DNA of 64,000 bases. Origin: Bradyrhizobium sp. in8p8. Lineage in GTDB: Bacteria; Pseudomonadota; Alphaproteobacteria; Rhizobiales; Xanthobacteraceae. A model generated the notes under the pieces. That model saw nothing but the letters and a program-made list of their open reading frames with translations, was not told where the DNA came from and did not search any database. A program made the translations under genes and the position numbers. Shown here piece after piece: positions 34,400 through 43,254 of the stretch; the first letter of the stretch is position 1, and each line of letters starts with the position of its first letter. The stretch spans positions 370,014 to 434,013 of the forward strand of contig NZ_AUGD01000004.1 in the NCBI RefSeq assembly GCF_000426845.1, given 5' to 3'.

Positions 34400-35371
34400 C
34401 TACGCCGCCCCGATCACGATGCCCACCGCCAGCACGATGGCGCCGCCGAGCACGATCTGGAACACGGCCTGGAGGAACGGCGTGTCCATGTAGCGCGAGC
34501 GGATGAAGGCGATCGCCCACAATTCGAAGAACACGACGACGCAGGCGATTGCCGTCGCGATCCAGAACGCGTTGGCCCAGCTGTCGGGCACCAGATAGGG
34601 CGCGGTGTGGCCGAGGCCGCCGAGCGTCGTCATCGCGCCGCAGGTGATGCCGCGCAGCCAGGGCGAGCCTCGTCCCGTGAGCGAACCGTCATCGGATAGC
34701 GCTTCTGCAAAGCCCATGCTGATGCCAGCGCCGATCGAAGCGGCGAGGCCGACCAGGAAGGTCTGCCAGTTCTGGTGCGTGGCGAAGGCGGCCGCGAACA
34801 GCGGCGCCAGTGTCGAAACCGATCCGTCCATCAGGCCGGCGAGGCCCGGTTGCACATATTGCAGCACGAACATGCGCCGCCGCGTCCGGTCCTCCTCGGC
34901 GCGCACGTCGGGCTTGAGGATCTCGTCGGTCAGCCTGGCTGCGGTATGCTCGTGGTTCTTCTCGGCTTCGGCGAGATCGCCGAGCAGCCGGCGCACGTTG
35001 ACATCCTCGGCCTGCTCGGCCGCCTTGGCGTAGAAGCGCTCGGCCTCGAGCTCCATGGTCTCGACTTCCTTCCGGATCGTGTCGAGCGGCAGGTTCTTGG
35101 TCAGCCAGATCGGGCGGCGGCGCAGGAAGCCCTTGACGTCCTCTCGCCGGATCGGCGGCAGATGCTGGCCGAAGCGCTGCTCGTACAATTCCAGCAGCAT
35201 GTGACGATGGCCGCGCTCCTCCTCGGCCATCTGCTCGAACAGTTTCGCCGAGTCCGGGTAGCGCTCCTTCAGATCCTCGGCGAAGGTCATGTAGATGCGG
35301 CTGTCCTCCTCCTCGGAGGAGATTGCGACCGCGAGCACCTCGCGCTCGGTGAGATCGGCAAAAGTCTTCAC
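34400..35371 (-). CDS. mbfA: MbfA: rubrerythrin domain fused to VIT1/CCC1-type membrane iron exporter
   Basis: A 323-residue protein. The first ~150 residues are a ferritin-like (rubrerythrin) di-iron domain with Glu/His motifs ('[10 protein letters not shown]', 'EEERGHRHM', '[12 protein letters not shown]', 'EAEKNHEH'). The remainder is a VIT1/CCC1 membrane transporter domain ('[26 protein letters not shown]'). This architecture is that of MbfA, which in Bradyrhizobium and Agrobacterium exports iron and protects against iron and peroxide stress, and is repressed by Irr. A perfect iron-control palindrome lies 16 bp upstream of the GTG start, which supports Irr control here. The rest of the neighbourhood is unrelated. 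Confidence 0.9.
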   Translation of the reverse strand: MKTFADLTEREVLAVAISSEEEDSRIYMTFAEDLKERYPDSAKLFEQMAEEERGHRHMLLELYEQRFGQHLPPIRREDVKGFLRRRPIWLTKNLPLDTIRKEVETMELEAERFYAKAAEQAEDVNVRRLLGDLAEAEKNHEHTAARLTDEILKPDVRAEEDRTRRRMFVLQYVQPGLAGLMDGSVSTLAPLFAAAFATHQNWQTFLVGLAASIGAGISMGFAEALSDDGSLTGRGSPWLRGITCGAMTTLGGLGHTAPYLVPDSWANAFWIATAIACVVVFFELWAIAFIRSRYMDTPFLQAVFQIVLGGAIVLAVGIVIGAA

Positions 35372-35386
35372 GGCGGGCCTGTTCTC

Positions 35387-35407
35387 AATTTAGAATGGTT
35401 CTAAATT
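35387..35407 (-). promoter_or_regulatory. ICE-type Irr binding palindrome upstream of mbfA
   Basis: A perfect palindrome with 9-bp arms and a 3-base centre contains 'TTTAGAATGGTTCTAAA', the form of the iron-control element bound by Irr in rhizobia. It is 16-36 bp upstream of the mbfA start. It is strikingly AT-rich against the GC-rich surroundings. Confidence 0.85.
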
Positions 35408-35435
35408 ATACAGGTCGCGGGCGTTCCCGGTCAAA

Positions 35436-36584
35436 TCAGGCCGTGCCGGCCCTGGCGAGGAAATCGAGCAGCAGCCGGCTCACCTCGGCCGGCTGCTCCT
35501 GCTGCACCCAGTGTCCGGCGCCGTCGACGAGATGGCAGCCGAGCATCTTTGTGCAGGCGCGCGCCTGCATCGTTTCGAACACGCCCGGACGCTGATAAGT
35601 GCCCCAATCCTGCTTGCCTGCGATGAAGCAGGAGGGCACGTCGATGCTGCGCCCCGCGAACAATTGCATCTCGTTGTTCAGCGTCCCCGACGTGCCGTAG
35701 CGATACCATTGCAGCCCGCCCTGGAATCCGGTGCGGCAATACTCGGCGCTGTAATAGGCAAGCTCGCCCTCAGGCAGCCATTGGTTGGCGGCGATCGCGG
35801 CCGGCGACGGCATCTCCTTCGCAACCGTCTCCGCCATCGTCTCCTTCTGGTCCATGACGTAATAAGTCGGCAGCTTCGCCAGCTCCTGCGCCGACCACGA
35901 TTGCAGCGGATACGGCTTGTTGTCGGCCCAGTCCGCGCTCTTGTGATGATAATAGGCACGGAGGAAATCATGCACGCCTTGCGGCGCCTGCTGCATGTCG
36001 GCATTGGCCTCGCGTGTCGAATAGTACCATTGGTAGTGTTTGCGCGGCCGCGGTAGCGCCGCGAGGTCGCGATGCACGGGGTCTTCGATCGCAGGCGTGG
36101 CCGGCGCATCGACTGTGCCAAACGGCAGCGGCGGCGGGCCCCCGAACGGCGCGCTCATCATCGTCACCGAACGAAACACGTCCGGCCTGATCAGCGCACA
36201 CCACGCCGCGACCGGGCTGCCGAAATCGTGCCCAACCACATCGACCTGTCGGTAACCGAAGGCCGACACCAGGGCGACCGCATCGCGCACGAGGTTGAGG
36301 AGCGAGAACGGCGCGAGATCGCCGTCGTAATCCGCACTCCATCCGGTCGTCCGGCCATAGCCGCGCTGGTCCGGCGCGATCACGTGGTAGCCGGCCGCAG
36401 CTAGCGCCGGCATCACCTTGCGCCAGGAGAAGGCAAGCTCGGGAAAGCCGTGCAGCAGGAGGACGCAAGGTCGGCCCTTGGTCTCGAAGCCGGCCTCCAA
36501 CACATGTACGCGCAGGCCGTTGATGCCGTCGACATAACGCGAGCGGATGCCGGCGGGCAGGGGAATGTCGGGGAGTGCGGTCAT
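35436..36584 (-). CDS. Alpha/beta-fold hydrolase, epoxide-hydrolase-like
   Basis: A 382-residue alpha/beta hydrolase. The oxyanion motif 'HGFPE' and the nucleophile Asp120 in 'VVGHDFGSPVA' (Asp rather than Ser) indicate an epoxide hydrolase or haloalkane dehalogenase-type enzyme; a His in 'VDGAGHWVQQEQP' near the end completes the site. The long middle segment is probably the cap domain carrying tyrosines. 'ggaggaaacg' precedes the ATG. It is divergent from nothing and stands between mbfA and the metallo-beta-lactamase gene, all on the minus strand; co-transcription is uncertain because of a palindromic element upstream. Confidence 0.85.
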   Translation of the reverse strand: MTALPDIPLPAGIRSRYVDGINGLRVHVLEAGFETKGRPCVLLLHGFPELAFSWRKVMPALAAAGYHVIAPDQRGYGRTTGWSADYDGDLAPFSLLNLVRDAVALVSAFGYRQVDVVGHDFGSPVAAWCALIRPDVFRSVTMMSAPFGGPPPLPFGTVDAPATPAIEDPVHRDLAALPRPRKHYQWYYSTREANADMQQAPQGVHDFLRAYYHHKSADWADNKPYPLQSWSAQELAKLPTYYVMDQKETMAETVAKEMPSPAAIAANQWLPEGELAYYSAEYCRTGFQGGLQWYRYGTSGTLNNEMQLFAGRSIDVPSCFIAGKQDWGTYQRPGVFETMQARACTKMLGCHLVDGAGHWVQQEQPAEVSRLLLDFLARAGTA

Positions 36585-36609
36585 CGTTTCCTCCGTGAGG
36601 CCGTCTCTT

Positions 36610-36771
36610 ACCCTGCCCTGGAGGGGGAGGGTCGATCGCGCGAAGCGCGAGCGGGGTGGGGTGATCTCTCAACACGGGGAGCGTCTAACGCGGATAGACC
36701 ACCACCCCACCCCGGTTCTCATTCCGCTTCGCTGAATGCGAACTGATCGTCCCCCTCCAGGGGAGGATGGG
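36610..36771. repeat. Intergenic palindromic element, family B (copy 3)
   Basis: The 212-bp gap between the epoxide-hydrolase-like and metallo-hydrolase genes holds a ~160-bp inverted repeat with arms 'cctgccctggagggggaggg' and 'ccccctccaggggaggatgg', plus internal dyads. Two 'accccaccc'/'ggggtgggg' blocks lie inside. Confidence 0.65.
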
Positions 36772-36796
36772 AGTTCGCGGCGCGAGCCGCGCTGGA

Positions 36797-37666
36797 TTAC
36801 ACCGCAGCGCAGACGAACCCGTTGCCCTTGCGCCTGATCTTTCCCACCGACGGTGACGGAAAATGCGCGGTGCAGCACAGCGTGTCGGTGTCGCAATAGC
36901 GCTCCAGGAAGCTGCGGCGCGTCTTCGCCGCCGCGGCCGGATCGACGTCGAACTTGATCGACAGCTCCGGATGGAGCGTCTGCAGCGGTGAGTGCATGAG
37001 GTCGCCGGAAAACACCGCATCGTCCTTGCTGCGGCCCATCGTGATGGCGATATGGCCCGGCGTGTGGCCGGGCGTCGGCAGGATGCGCACGTGGTCGCCG
37101 ATCTGGTGATCGTTGCCGACGAGCTCGTGGCGCCCTGCCTCGACCACCGGCAATACGCTGTCGACGAAGGGCGGGATCTCCGTCTTCGCGTTCTGCGCCG
37201 ACCAGTGATCGAATTCCTGTCTGGCGAAGACGTAGCGCGCCTTGGGGAAGGTCGGCACCCAGCGGCCGTTCAGCAGCCGCGTGTTCCAGCCGACGTGGTC
37301 GACATGCAGATGCGTGCACATCACGAAGTCGATGTCGTCGACTGTGAAGCCGGCGGCGCCGAGCGCACGCAGATAGGCGTCGTCGGTCTTCATGTTCCAT
37401 TTCGGCCGCTGCGGCCGCGGCTTGTCGTTGCCGATGCAGCTGTCGATCAGGATGGTGTGGTGCGGAGTCTTCACGACGTAGGACTGGAAGCAGAGCAGCA
37501 GCACATCCTGCTCGTCCAGCGCCCTTGCCTCGCGCATCCAGCCCCGGTTCTCGGCCAGCACTTCCGCTGTCAATCCCGGCAGCATCTCCAGCGCCGGGAC
37601 GAACGATGTTTCCTGCTCGATGACGCGATGGATGGTGAGATCGCCGACCGAAAACTTGAGGCTCAT
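36797..37666 (-). CDS. Metallo-beta-lactamase-fold hydrolase, paralogue 1
   Basis: A 289-residue MBL-fold protein with the metal motif 'THLHVDHVGWNT' (HxHxDH) and later ligands in 'LPTPGHTPGHIAI' and 'VFSGDLMHSP'. Likely a lactonase or esterase-type hydrolase; no further assignment is possible. It resembles the gene at 39357 ('HLHVDHVGWNTxL...GxWVPTFPKARYVF') so closely that the two are recent paralogues. It is followed immediately upstream on the strand by a GST gene, with only ~14 bp between them. Confidence 0.9.
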   Translation of the reverse strand: MSLKFSVGDLTIHRVIEQETSFVPALEMLPGLTAEVLAENRGWMREARALDEQDVLLLCFQSYVVKTPHHTILIDSCIGNDKPRPQRPKWNMKTDDAYLRALGAAGFTVDDIDFVMCTHLHVDHVGWNTRLLNGRWVPTFPKARYVFARQEFDHWSAQNAKTEIPPFVDSVLPVVEAGRHELVGNDHQIGDHVRILPTPGHTPGHIAITMGRSKDDAVFSGDLMHSPLQTLHPELSIKFDVDPAAAAKTRRSFLERYCDTDTLCCTAHFPSPSVGKIRRKGNGFVCAAV

Positions 37667-37680
37667 GAGAACTCCGCGGG

Positions 37681-38292
37681 TTATGCCGCCGGCGGGACCG
37701 AGATCTTAACGGAAGGCCGCTCCAGCATCTTCTGGTGGAAGGCATCGAGCTTCGGATAGGCCTTGCGCCAGCCGCAATCGGCGAAGCGGAAGTCGGCATA
37801 GCCGAGCACGCAAACGAGGCCGATCTGCGAGATGTCGAACGGGCCGTTCAGCACCTCCGGCATGTTCTCGAAACGCGCCATGCCGGTCCAGGCCCTGTTC
37901 CAATGGTCGTCCGACCAGGCCTGCCATTGCAGGCCTTGCGGGCGCACCATCTTCTCGTAGCGGCACAGCAGCATGGAATCGAGCATGCCGTTGATCAGGG
38001 AGTGGTTGGTCTTCGCCTTCCAGCGCCGCGGGCCGTAATCCGGGATCAGGCTGCCGCCGGCCATCTCGTTGAGATATTCGACGATGACGTAGGAATCCAG
38101 GATGACGTCCCCGTCGTTGGTGATCAGCACCGGCAGCTTCTTCAGCGGCGTGATGCGCGAATAGTCCTCGTTGGCGGTGCCCGGCGTGACCGCCGCGGGC
38201 ACGAACTCGATCTTGTCGATCAACCCGAGCTCGATCGCGGCAATGCGCACCTTGCGGGCGAAGGGTGAGGCGGGGGAGAAGGTGAGCTTCAT
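37681..38292 (-). CDS. Glutathione S-transferase family protein
   Basis: A 203-residue GST-like protein. The thioredoxin-fold N-terminus 'LTFSPASPFARKVRIAAIELGL' has the usual Ser/Pro active-site patch, and 'ILDSYVIVEYLNE' carries the conserved Glu/Ser pair of the glutathione-binding subsite; an all-helical C-terminal half follows. It may conjugate or isomerise electrophilic intermediates. It lies between a metallo-hydrolase and, across a palindromic element, a fumarylacetoacetate-hydrolase-family gene, consistent with ring or side-chain catabolism. Confidence 0.88.
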   Translation of the reverse strand: MKLTFSPASPFARKVRIAAIELGLIDKIEFVPAAVTPGTANEDYSRITPLKKLPVLITNDGDVILDSYVIVEYLNEMAGGSLIPDYGPRRWKAKTNHSLINGMLDSMLLCRYEKMVRPQGLQWQAWSDDHWNRAWTGMARFENMPEVLNGPFDISQIGLVCVLGYADFRFADCGWRKAYPKLDAFHQKMLERPSVKISVPPAA

Positions 38293-38323
38293 GGAGAGTA
38301 TCCCACAATTGAACGTTTTGCTT

Positions 38324-38409
38324 CGTCATTGCGAGGAGCGAAGCGACGAAGCAATCCAGAGTGTCGCCGCAGAGGGATTCTGGATCGCTTCGCTTCGCTC
38401 GCAATGACG
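38324..38409. repeat. Intergenic palindromic element, family A (copy 4)
   Basis: A palindrome running from 'cgtcattgcgaggagcgaag' to 'cgcttcgctcgcaatgacg', located between the GST and FAH-family genes. It is close to perfect at the tips. Confidence 0.75.
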
Positions 38410-38428
38410 TGGAGAGGGCCGGAGCGCC

Positions 38429-39271
38429 CTAAGCCGCGATGATCTCCTGGCGCTGCTCGCCGAGCCCTTCGATGCCGAGCGTGACGACGTCGCCGACATT
38501 GAGGAAGGTCGGCGGCTTCATGCCGAGGCCGACGCCGGGCGGGGTGCCGGTGGTGACGATGTCGCCGGGCAAGAGCGTCATGAACTGCGAGACATAGGAG
38601 ATGCACTTGGCCATGGAGAAGATCATGGTCTTGGTCGAGCCGGTCTGGCGGCGCTGGCCGTTGACGTCGAGCCACATCGACAGGTTCTGCACGTCCTTGA
38701 TCTCGTCCTTGGTCGCGAGCCACGGCCCGAGCGGGCCGAACGTGTCGTGCGACTTGCCCTTGGTCCACTGGCCGAGGCGCTCGATCTGGAAGGCGCGCTC
38801 GGAGACGTCATTGCAGACGCAGTAGCCGGCGACATGGTTGAGTGCGTCGGCTTCCGAGACGTATTTCGCACGGGTGCCGATGATCGCTGCGATCTCGACC
38901 TCCCAGTCGAGCTTGGTGGAGCCGCGCGGCTTTTCGACCGGATCGTTCGGGCCCGACAGCGAAGTGTTGGCCTTCATGAAGATGATCGGCTCGCTCGGAA
39001 TCTCGGCGCCGGTCTCCTTGGCATGGTCGCTGTAGTTGAGACCGATCGCAACGAATTTCGAGATTCCGGTGACGGGCGCGCCGAACCGCGGCTTGCCGGA
39101 CACGGCGGGCAGCGAGGCGGGATCGAGCGCCGCCAGCTTCTTCAGCGATTCCGGCGAATAGGCCTCGCCGGTGAGGTCCTTCACATGCGCCGACAGGTCG
39201 CGCAATTGGCCGGATTTGTCGATCAGGCCGGGCTTTTCCGCACCCTTCTCGCCGTAACGAACAAGCTTCAT
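38429..39271 (-). CDS. Fumarylacetoacetate hydrolase (FAH) family protein
   Basis: A 280-residue FAH-family protein. Signature blocks 'IGLNYSDHAKETGAEIPSEP', 'LDWEVEIAAIIGTRAKYV' (metal-binding Glu) and 'DIVTTGTPPGVGLG' are present. These enzymes hydrolyse or isomerise acylpyruvate-type intermediates of aromatic breakdown. The start at 39271 is taken over the longer frame because it has 'gggagaaacgag' upstream and gives the canonical N-terminus 'KLVRYGEKGAEKPGLID'. Confidence 0.92.
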   Translation of the reverse strand: MKLVRYGEKGAEKPGLIDKSGQLRDLSAHVKDLTGEAYSPESLKKLAALDPASLPAVSGKPRFGAPVTGISKFVAIGLNYSDHAKETGAEIPSEPIIFMKANTSLSGPNDPVEKPRGSTKLDWEVEIAAIIGTRAKYVSEADALNHVAGYCVCNDVSERAFQIERLGQWTKGKSHDTFGPLGPWLATKDEIKDVQNLSMWLDVNGQRRQTGSTKTMIFSMAKCISYVSQFMTLLPGDIVTTGTPPGVGLGMKPPTFLNVGDVVTLGIEGLGEQRQEIIAA

Positions 39272-39356
39272 TCTCGTTTCTCCCTGGAAATTGGACCGAT
39301 CGGTTAACAGCTTCATGGAACAGGGCGGCCGGAAATTCAACCGTTCAGAACAGGGA

Positions 39357-40205
39357 TCACCCCAGCGCCACGAACCTGAACGCCTCGCCCTCGCGCCTGA
39401 TGTGTCCAGCCGAAAAGTGCCCGCCGATCACCAGCGTCGGCGTATCCGCAAAGCGGCCGAATAGGGCCGCCCTCGTCGCGGCGGATTGCGCCTGGTCGGA
39501 ATCGGCGGTCGAGGACCAGTCGAGATGCGCCATCTGGCAGGGATGGTGCGCAACGTCGCCGGTGAGCAGGGCCTGCTCGCCGTCCGACTGGATCAGAATG
39601 CTCATATGGCCGGGGCTGTGGCCCGCGGTCGGGATCATGCTGATCTCGTCGCAGAGCCGGTGATCGCTTGAGACCAGATCGGCCTTGCCGGCATCGACGA
39701 TCGGCTGCACGGAATCGGCGAACACGGCCTGCTTGTCGGGCTCGGTCGAATGGTCGCGCCAATGTTCGTATTCGCTCTTGCCGAAGACGTAGCGCGCCTT
39801 CGGGAAGGTCGGCACCCATTTGCCGCCGGACAGCTTCGTATTCCAGCCGACGTGATCGACATGAAGATGCGTGCACAATACGGTGTCGATGCTGTCGGGC
39901 GGAAAGCCCGCCACCGTCATCGTCTCCAGAAACGGCGTGCTGCGGTTGTTCCAGGTCGGGACGTTGCGGCCCTGCTTGTCGTTGCCAAGGCCGGTATCGA
40001 CCACGATCCGCTTGCCGGGCGTCTCCACCACCAGCGAATGGATCGACATTTTCAACCGGCCTTCTTCGGTGGCGAAATGCGGGGTCAGCCAGGGCAGCTT
40101 GCAGATTTCCTCATTGGTCGCGAGCGGCAGGATGAAGCGGGTCGAGCCGACCGTCTCCAATTCCACCACTTTGGTGATTTTGACCCTGCCCACCTTCCAC
40201 TGCAT
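39357..40205 (-). CDS. Metallo-beta-lactamase-fold hydrolase, paralogue 2
   Basis: A 282-residue MBL-fold protein with 'CTHLHVDHVGWNTKL' and 'IPTAGHSPGHMSILI' plus 'LLTGDVAHHP'. Clear paralogue of 36797-37666, separated from it by GST and FAH-family genes, so the four genes form a minus-strand catabolic cluster. A 'gggagg' site lies before the ATG. Precise substrate unknown. Confidence 0.9.
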   Translation of the reverse strand: MQWKVGRVKITKVVELETVGSTRFILPLATNEEICKLPWLTPHFATEEGRLKMSIHSLVVETPGKRIVVDTGLGNDKQGRNVPTWNNRSTPFLETMTVAGFPPDSIDTVLCTHLHVDHVGWNTKLSGGKWVPTFPKARYVFGKSEYEHWRDHSTEPDKQAVFADSVQPIVDAGKADLVSSDHRLCDEISMIPTAGHSPGHMSILIQSDGEQALLTGDVAHHPCQMAHLDWSSTADSDQAQSAATRAALFGRFADTPTLVIGGHFSAGHIRREGEAFRFVALG

Positions 40206-40330
40206 CCGCTATCCTCCCTTCTTGCTGTTATGGTGCCGGAACATGCGGTTTTCCGCCACCAAGCGCAATGGATCATCTGACGCGATGCGGCGTTATCGCG
40301 GGAACCGAGGAAGACGCCGAAGAGAGAGCC

Positions 40331-40807
40331 ATGCCCGAACTGACGATTTCCGCTGAGAAGGTCGCCTTCATCATCGAGAAGGCGCGCGAATTCGACGTCA
40401 AGGAGGGGGAGTCCAATCCGGATTCCGGCTCGAACCCGAGCGATGACGATGCGCTCGATGTTCTCGAGGATGATGGCTCCGACCCTGTGGTCAACGAGCT
40501 TGGAAGCTTCATGATCGCCTTGAACGAGGACGAGCAGGTTGATCTCGTCGCGCTGACCTGGCTTGGTCGCGGCGACGGCACGATCGATGATTGGGACGAT
40601 CTGCGGGCCCGCGCCGTCGAGGCGCGGGGTGAGTATCGCAGCCCGCGACGTGAAACGGTGCACTATCTGCTCGGCGATCCCATGCTGGGCGACCTGCTCG
40701 CCAACGGGCTCGAGGAGTTCGGCATCGACTGGACCGGCGAGCGCACCACGGCCGATTCGTCCGGTCCCAGCCAGCAGGACGAAGACGAGCCGACCAAGCA
40801 GCGGTGA
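40331..40807 (+). CDS. DUF3775 family protein
   Basis: A 158-residue protein matching the DUF3775 pattern: 'ISAEKVAFIIEKAREFDVK' at the start, 'EDEQVDLVALTWLGRGDG' in the middle and 'YLLGDPMLGDLLANGLEEFG' near the end. Function unknown. It is acidic, with a hydrophilic, disordered-looking tail. The start at 40331 follows a purine-rich stretch; an in-frame ATG at 40268 is less likely because of its unconserved leader. Confidence 0.8.
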   Translation: MPELTISAEKVAFIIEKAREFDVKEGESNPDSGSNPSDDDALDVLEDDGSDPVVNELGSFMIALNEDEQVDLVALTWLGRGDGTIDDWDDLRARAVEARGEYRSPRRETVHYLLGDPMLGDLLANGLEEFGIDWTGERTTADSSGPSQQDEDEPTKQR

Positions 40808-40819
40808 TGCTGGACGCGT

Positions 40820-40844
40820 GCTCTCTCCCCGCAGGGGAGAGAGC
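40820..40844. terminator. Convergent-gene hairpin (family-B-like) between DUF3775 and SDR genes
   Basis: A perfect 11-bp stem ('gctctctcccc' and 'ggggagagagc') with a 3-base loop lies in the 46-bp space between two convergent stops. It has no T-tract, so it is at best a bidirectional stem-loop; it also belongs to the family-B repeat type. Confidence 0.55.
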
Positions 40845-40853
40845 AGGGGCAGG

Positions 40854-41636
40854 TCAGAGCGTCCCCGGGAACGCACCACCATCCAGCAGGATGTTCTGCC
40901 CGGTGATGAAGCCGGCCTTGGCGCCGCACAGGAAGGCGCAGGCATAGCCGAACTCGTCGGGCTGGCCGAAGCGGCCGGCCGGGTTGAGCTTGGCGCGCTC
41001 GGCCAGGATCTGCTGCGGCGTGACGCCGCGCTTGTCGGCTTCGCCCTTTGCGGTGGTGGTGAGGCGATCGGTCTCGAACGGGCCCGGCAGCAGGCCGTTG
41101 ATGGTGACGTTGTTGATCACCGTCTTGCGCGACAGGCCGGCGATGAAGCCGGTGAGGCCGGCGCGCGCGCCGTTGGAGAGGCCGAGGATGTCGATCGGCG
41201 CCTTCACCGCCGCCGAGGTGATGTTGACGATGCGGCCGAACTTGCGATCCATCATGCCGTCCACAGTCGATTTGATCAGTTCGATGGGAGTGAGCATGTT
41301 GGCGTCGATCGCCTTGATCCAGTCGTCGCGGGTCCAGTTGCGGAAATCGCCGGGCGGCGGGCCGCCGGCATTGTTGATCAGGATATCCGGCTCGGGGCAG
41401 GCCTTCAGCACCGCCTCGCGTCCGGCCGGCGTCGTGATGTCGCCGACGATCTCGGTGACCGTCACCTCGGGATAGGCTTTGCGGATCTCATCGGCCGTTT
41501 TCTTCAGCGCTTCGGCGCCTCGCGCCGTCAGCGTGACATGAACGCCGGCCTCCGCCAGCGAGAAGGCGCAGGCGCGCCCGAGGCCTTTGCTGGATGCGCA
41601 GACGATGGCGCGGCGACCCTTGATCCCAAGATCCAC
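40854..41636 (-). CDS. SDR-family oxidoreductase lacking the canonical YxxxK
   Basis: A 260-residue SDR. The Rossmann motif is 'AIVCASSKGLGRACAF' and the NNAG motif is present ('ILINNAGGPPPG'). In the active-site region the sequence 'PIDILGLSNGARAGLTGF' has neither the Tyr nor the Lys of YxxxK; related FabG-like SDRs with the same 'LGLSNGARxGLTGF' are known to me, so this looks like a stable subfamily rather than decay. Start at the GTG 41636, after 'cggag', because it opens the Rossmann fold; the longer frame to 41723 adds an unconserved leader. Confidence 0.8.
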   Translation of the reverse strand: MDLGIKGRRAIVCASSKGLGRACAFSLAEAGVHVTLTARGAEALKKTADEIRKAYPEVTVTEIVGDITTPAGREAVLKACPEPDILINNAGGPPPGDFRNWTRDDWIKAIDANMLTPIELIKSTVDGMMDRKFGRIVNITSAAVKAPIDILGLSNGARAGLTGFIAGLSRKTVINNVTINGLLPGPFETDRLTTTAKGEADKRGVTPQQILAERAKLNPAGRFGQPDEFGYACAFLCGAKAGFITGQNILLDGGAFPGTL

Positions 41637-41762
41637 TGTTTCACTCCGTGATGTCAGGCAGTTTTGGACGGCGGCCACCTTAGCCAACTGTGGCGCCGCT
41701 GATAAGGGAGACGATCGCGCCAAAATGCATGCGCCTCGCCGCTGCGATGCATATGCATTCCA

Positions 41763-42275
41763 TCAGATGCGCCGCTCCTGCTTGAGCCGGTCGATCGCAG
41801 CGGCGGCCTCCGGCGGCAGCGACTTGAAGCCCATCTGACCGGCGGCCGAAAACATCGGCCGCAGATGCGAGCCCGCGAGAAACGGCGGCTGGCGGTTGGC
41901 CGGCACGATCTGGTCGAACACCAGCACCAGCGTGGTGGCGACGAGGCCCACCCTGATGGCGCCGAGCGCGGCGCCGCCGAGCCGGTCGCCGATCCCGGCC
42001 TCACCGATGGTGTCGTTCAGCGCGACGCGGCCGATATGGCCGAACAGCATGCCGACGATCACGAAGATGCCGAAGAACCAGATCCAGTTCTGAAGCATCG
42101 GCGAGTTCGGATTGCCTGCAATCTGCGGCGCGATCAGCGGCATCAGCGCCACGGCGATCGGCGCGGCGATGAGATAGGCGAGGATGGTCATGGCGCTGCG
42201 CAGCAGGCCGGTCCTGAAGCCGAATCCGACCGCGACGGCGAGCGCGGCATAGACGGCAAGATCGAAACTGTTCAT
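41763..42275 (-). CDS. CvpA-family membrane protein
   Basis: A 170-residue inner-membrane protein with four hydrophobic segments and the CvpA pattern 'FDLAVYAALAVAVGFGFRTGLLRSAMTILAYLIA' and 'DRLGGAALGAIRVGLVATTLVLVF'. CvpA proteins affect colicin V production and biofilm or stress phenotypes in other bacteria; mechanism is unclear. The start at 42275 (ATG) is used; an in-frame GTG at 42281 is 6 bp upstream. Divergent from the next SDR. Confidence 0.85.
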   Translation of the reverse strand: MNSFDLAVYAALAVAVGFGFRTGLLRSAMTILAYLIAAPIAVALMPLIAPQIAGNPNSPMLQNWIWFFGIFVIVGMLFGHIGRVALNDTIGEAGIGDRLGGAALGAIRVGLVATTLVLVFDQIVPANRQPPFLAGSHLRPMFSAAGQMGFKSLPPEAAAAIDRLKQERRI

Positions 42276-42382
42276 GGGCACAACCCTGCCACGATGGAAC
42301 GATGAACGCCAAGCCGATCATTCCGGTTTCGGATCGTTAAAATCGTCTGTATTGATGGCGGAAAGCCTAGAGGTTACCGCCA

Positions 42383-43144
42383 ATGTCAGACTTGTTCGAC
42401 GTCAGTCAAGAAACCATCCTCGTCACGGGCGCGAGCCAGGGGCTGGGCCGGCAATTTGCCCGGGTGCTCGCGGCGCATGGCGCCGCCGTCGCGCTCGCCG
42501 CCCGGCAGACCGAGAAGCTGAAGAGCCTGGAGGAGGAGATCCGCGGCAAGGGCGGCCGTGCCGTTGCGGTCGCGCTCGACGTCACCGACACGGGCTCGAT
42601 CGCCAAGGCTGTCGATGCCGTCGAAGCTGCGCTCGGGCCCGTCACCGTGCTGATCAACAATGCCGGCATCGCCATCGAGAAGCTCGCGACCGAGCAGACC
42701 GAGGCGGACTGGGACGCGGTGATCGGCGCCAACCTCAAGGGCGCCTATTTCCTCGCGACGGAAGTCGCCCGCCGCATGATCGCGCGCAAGCAGCCCGGCA
42801 ACATCGTCAACATCGCCTCGGTGCTCGGCACCGGCGTGCTCAAGGCGGTCTCGCCCTACGCGATCTCCAAGGCCGGCATCATCCAGGCGACCAAAGCGAT
42901 GGCGCTGGAGCTTGCGGGCCAGAACATCCGCATCAACGCGCTTGCGCCCGGCTACATCGACACCGAAATGAACCATGCGTTCTGGTCGACGCCGGCCGGC
43001 GAGCGCCTCGCCAAACGCATCCCCCAGCGCCGGGTCGGTGCCGAGTCCGATCTCGACGGCGCGATCCTGCTGCTGGCGTCACGGGCGTCGCGGTACATGA
43101 CAGGGAGTGTGGTGACGGTGGACGGCGGATTCCTGCTGAATTGA
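42383..43144 (+). CDS. Classical SDR-family oxidoreductase
   Basis: A 253-residue classical SDR. NAD(P) motif 'LVTGASQGLGRQFA', 'LINNAGI', catalytic Ser in 'IASVLG' and the intact 'YAISK' (YxxxK), and the C-terminal 'GYIDTEMN' and 'YMTGSVVTVDGGF'. It likely reduces or oxidises a hydroxyacyl- or ketone-type substrate. The start is the first ATG after the CvpA gene promoter region. In contrast to the two other SDRs in this window it keeps the full catalytic set. Confidence 0.92.
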   Translation: MSDLFDVSQETILVTGASQGLGRQFARVLAAHGAAVALAARQTEKLKSLEEEIRGKGGRAVAVALDVTDTGSIAKAVDAVEAALGPVTVLINNAGIAIEKLATEQTEADWDAVIGANLKGAYFLATEVARRMIARKQPGNIVNIASVLGTGVLKAVSPYAISKAGIIQATKAMALELAGQNIRINALAPGYIDTEMNHAFWSTPAGERLAKRIPQRRVGAESDLDGAILLLASRASRYMTGSVVTVDGGFLLN

Positions 43145-43254
43145 GCGCACTTCGCCTCCCGGCCTGGGGAAAAGGTCGGAATTTGCGACAGAGTTCCCGA
43201 AAGGGACTCTCCGCGAGGCGAGATCGTTGGCACTCGCACGGTACCCATCCGCAC

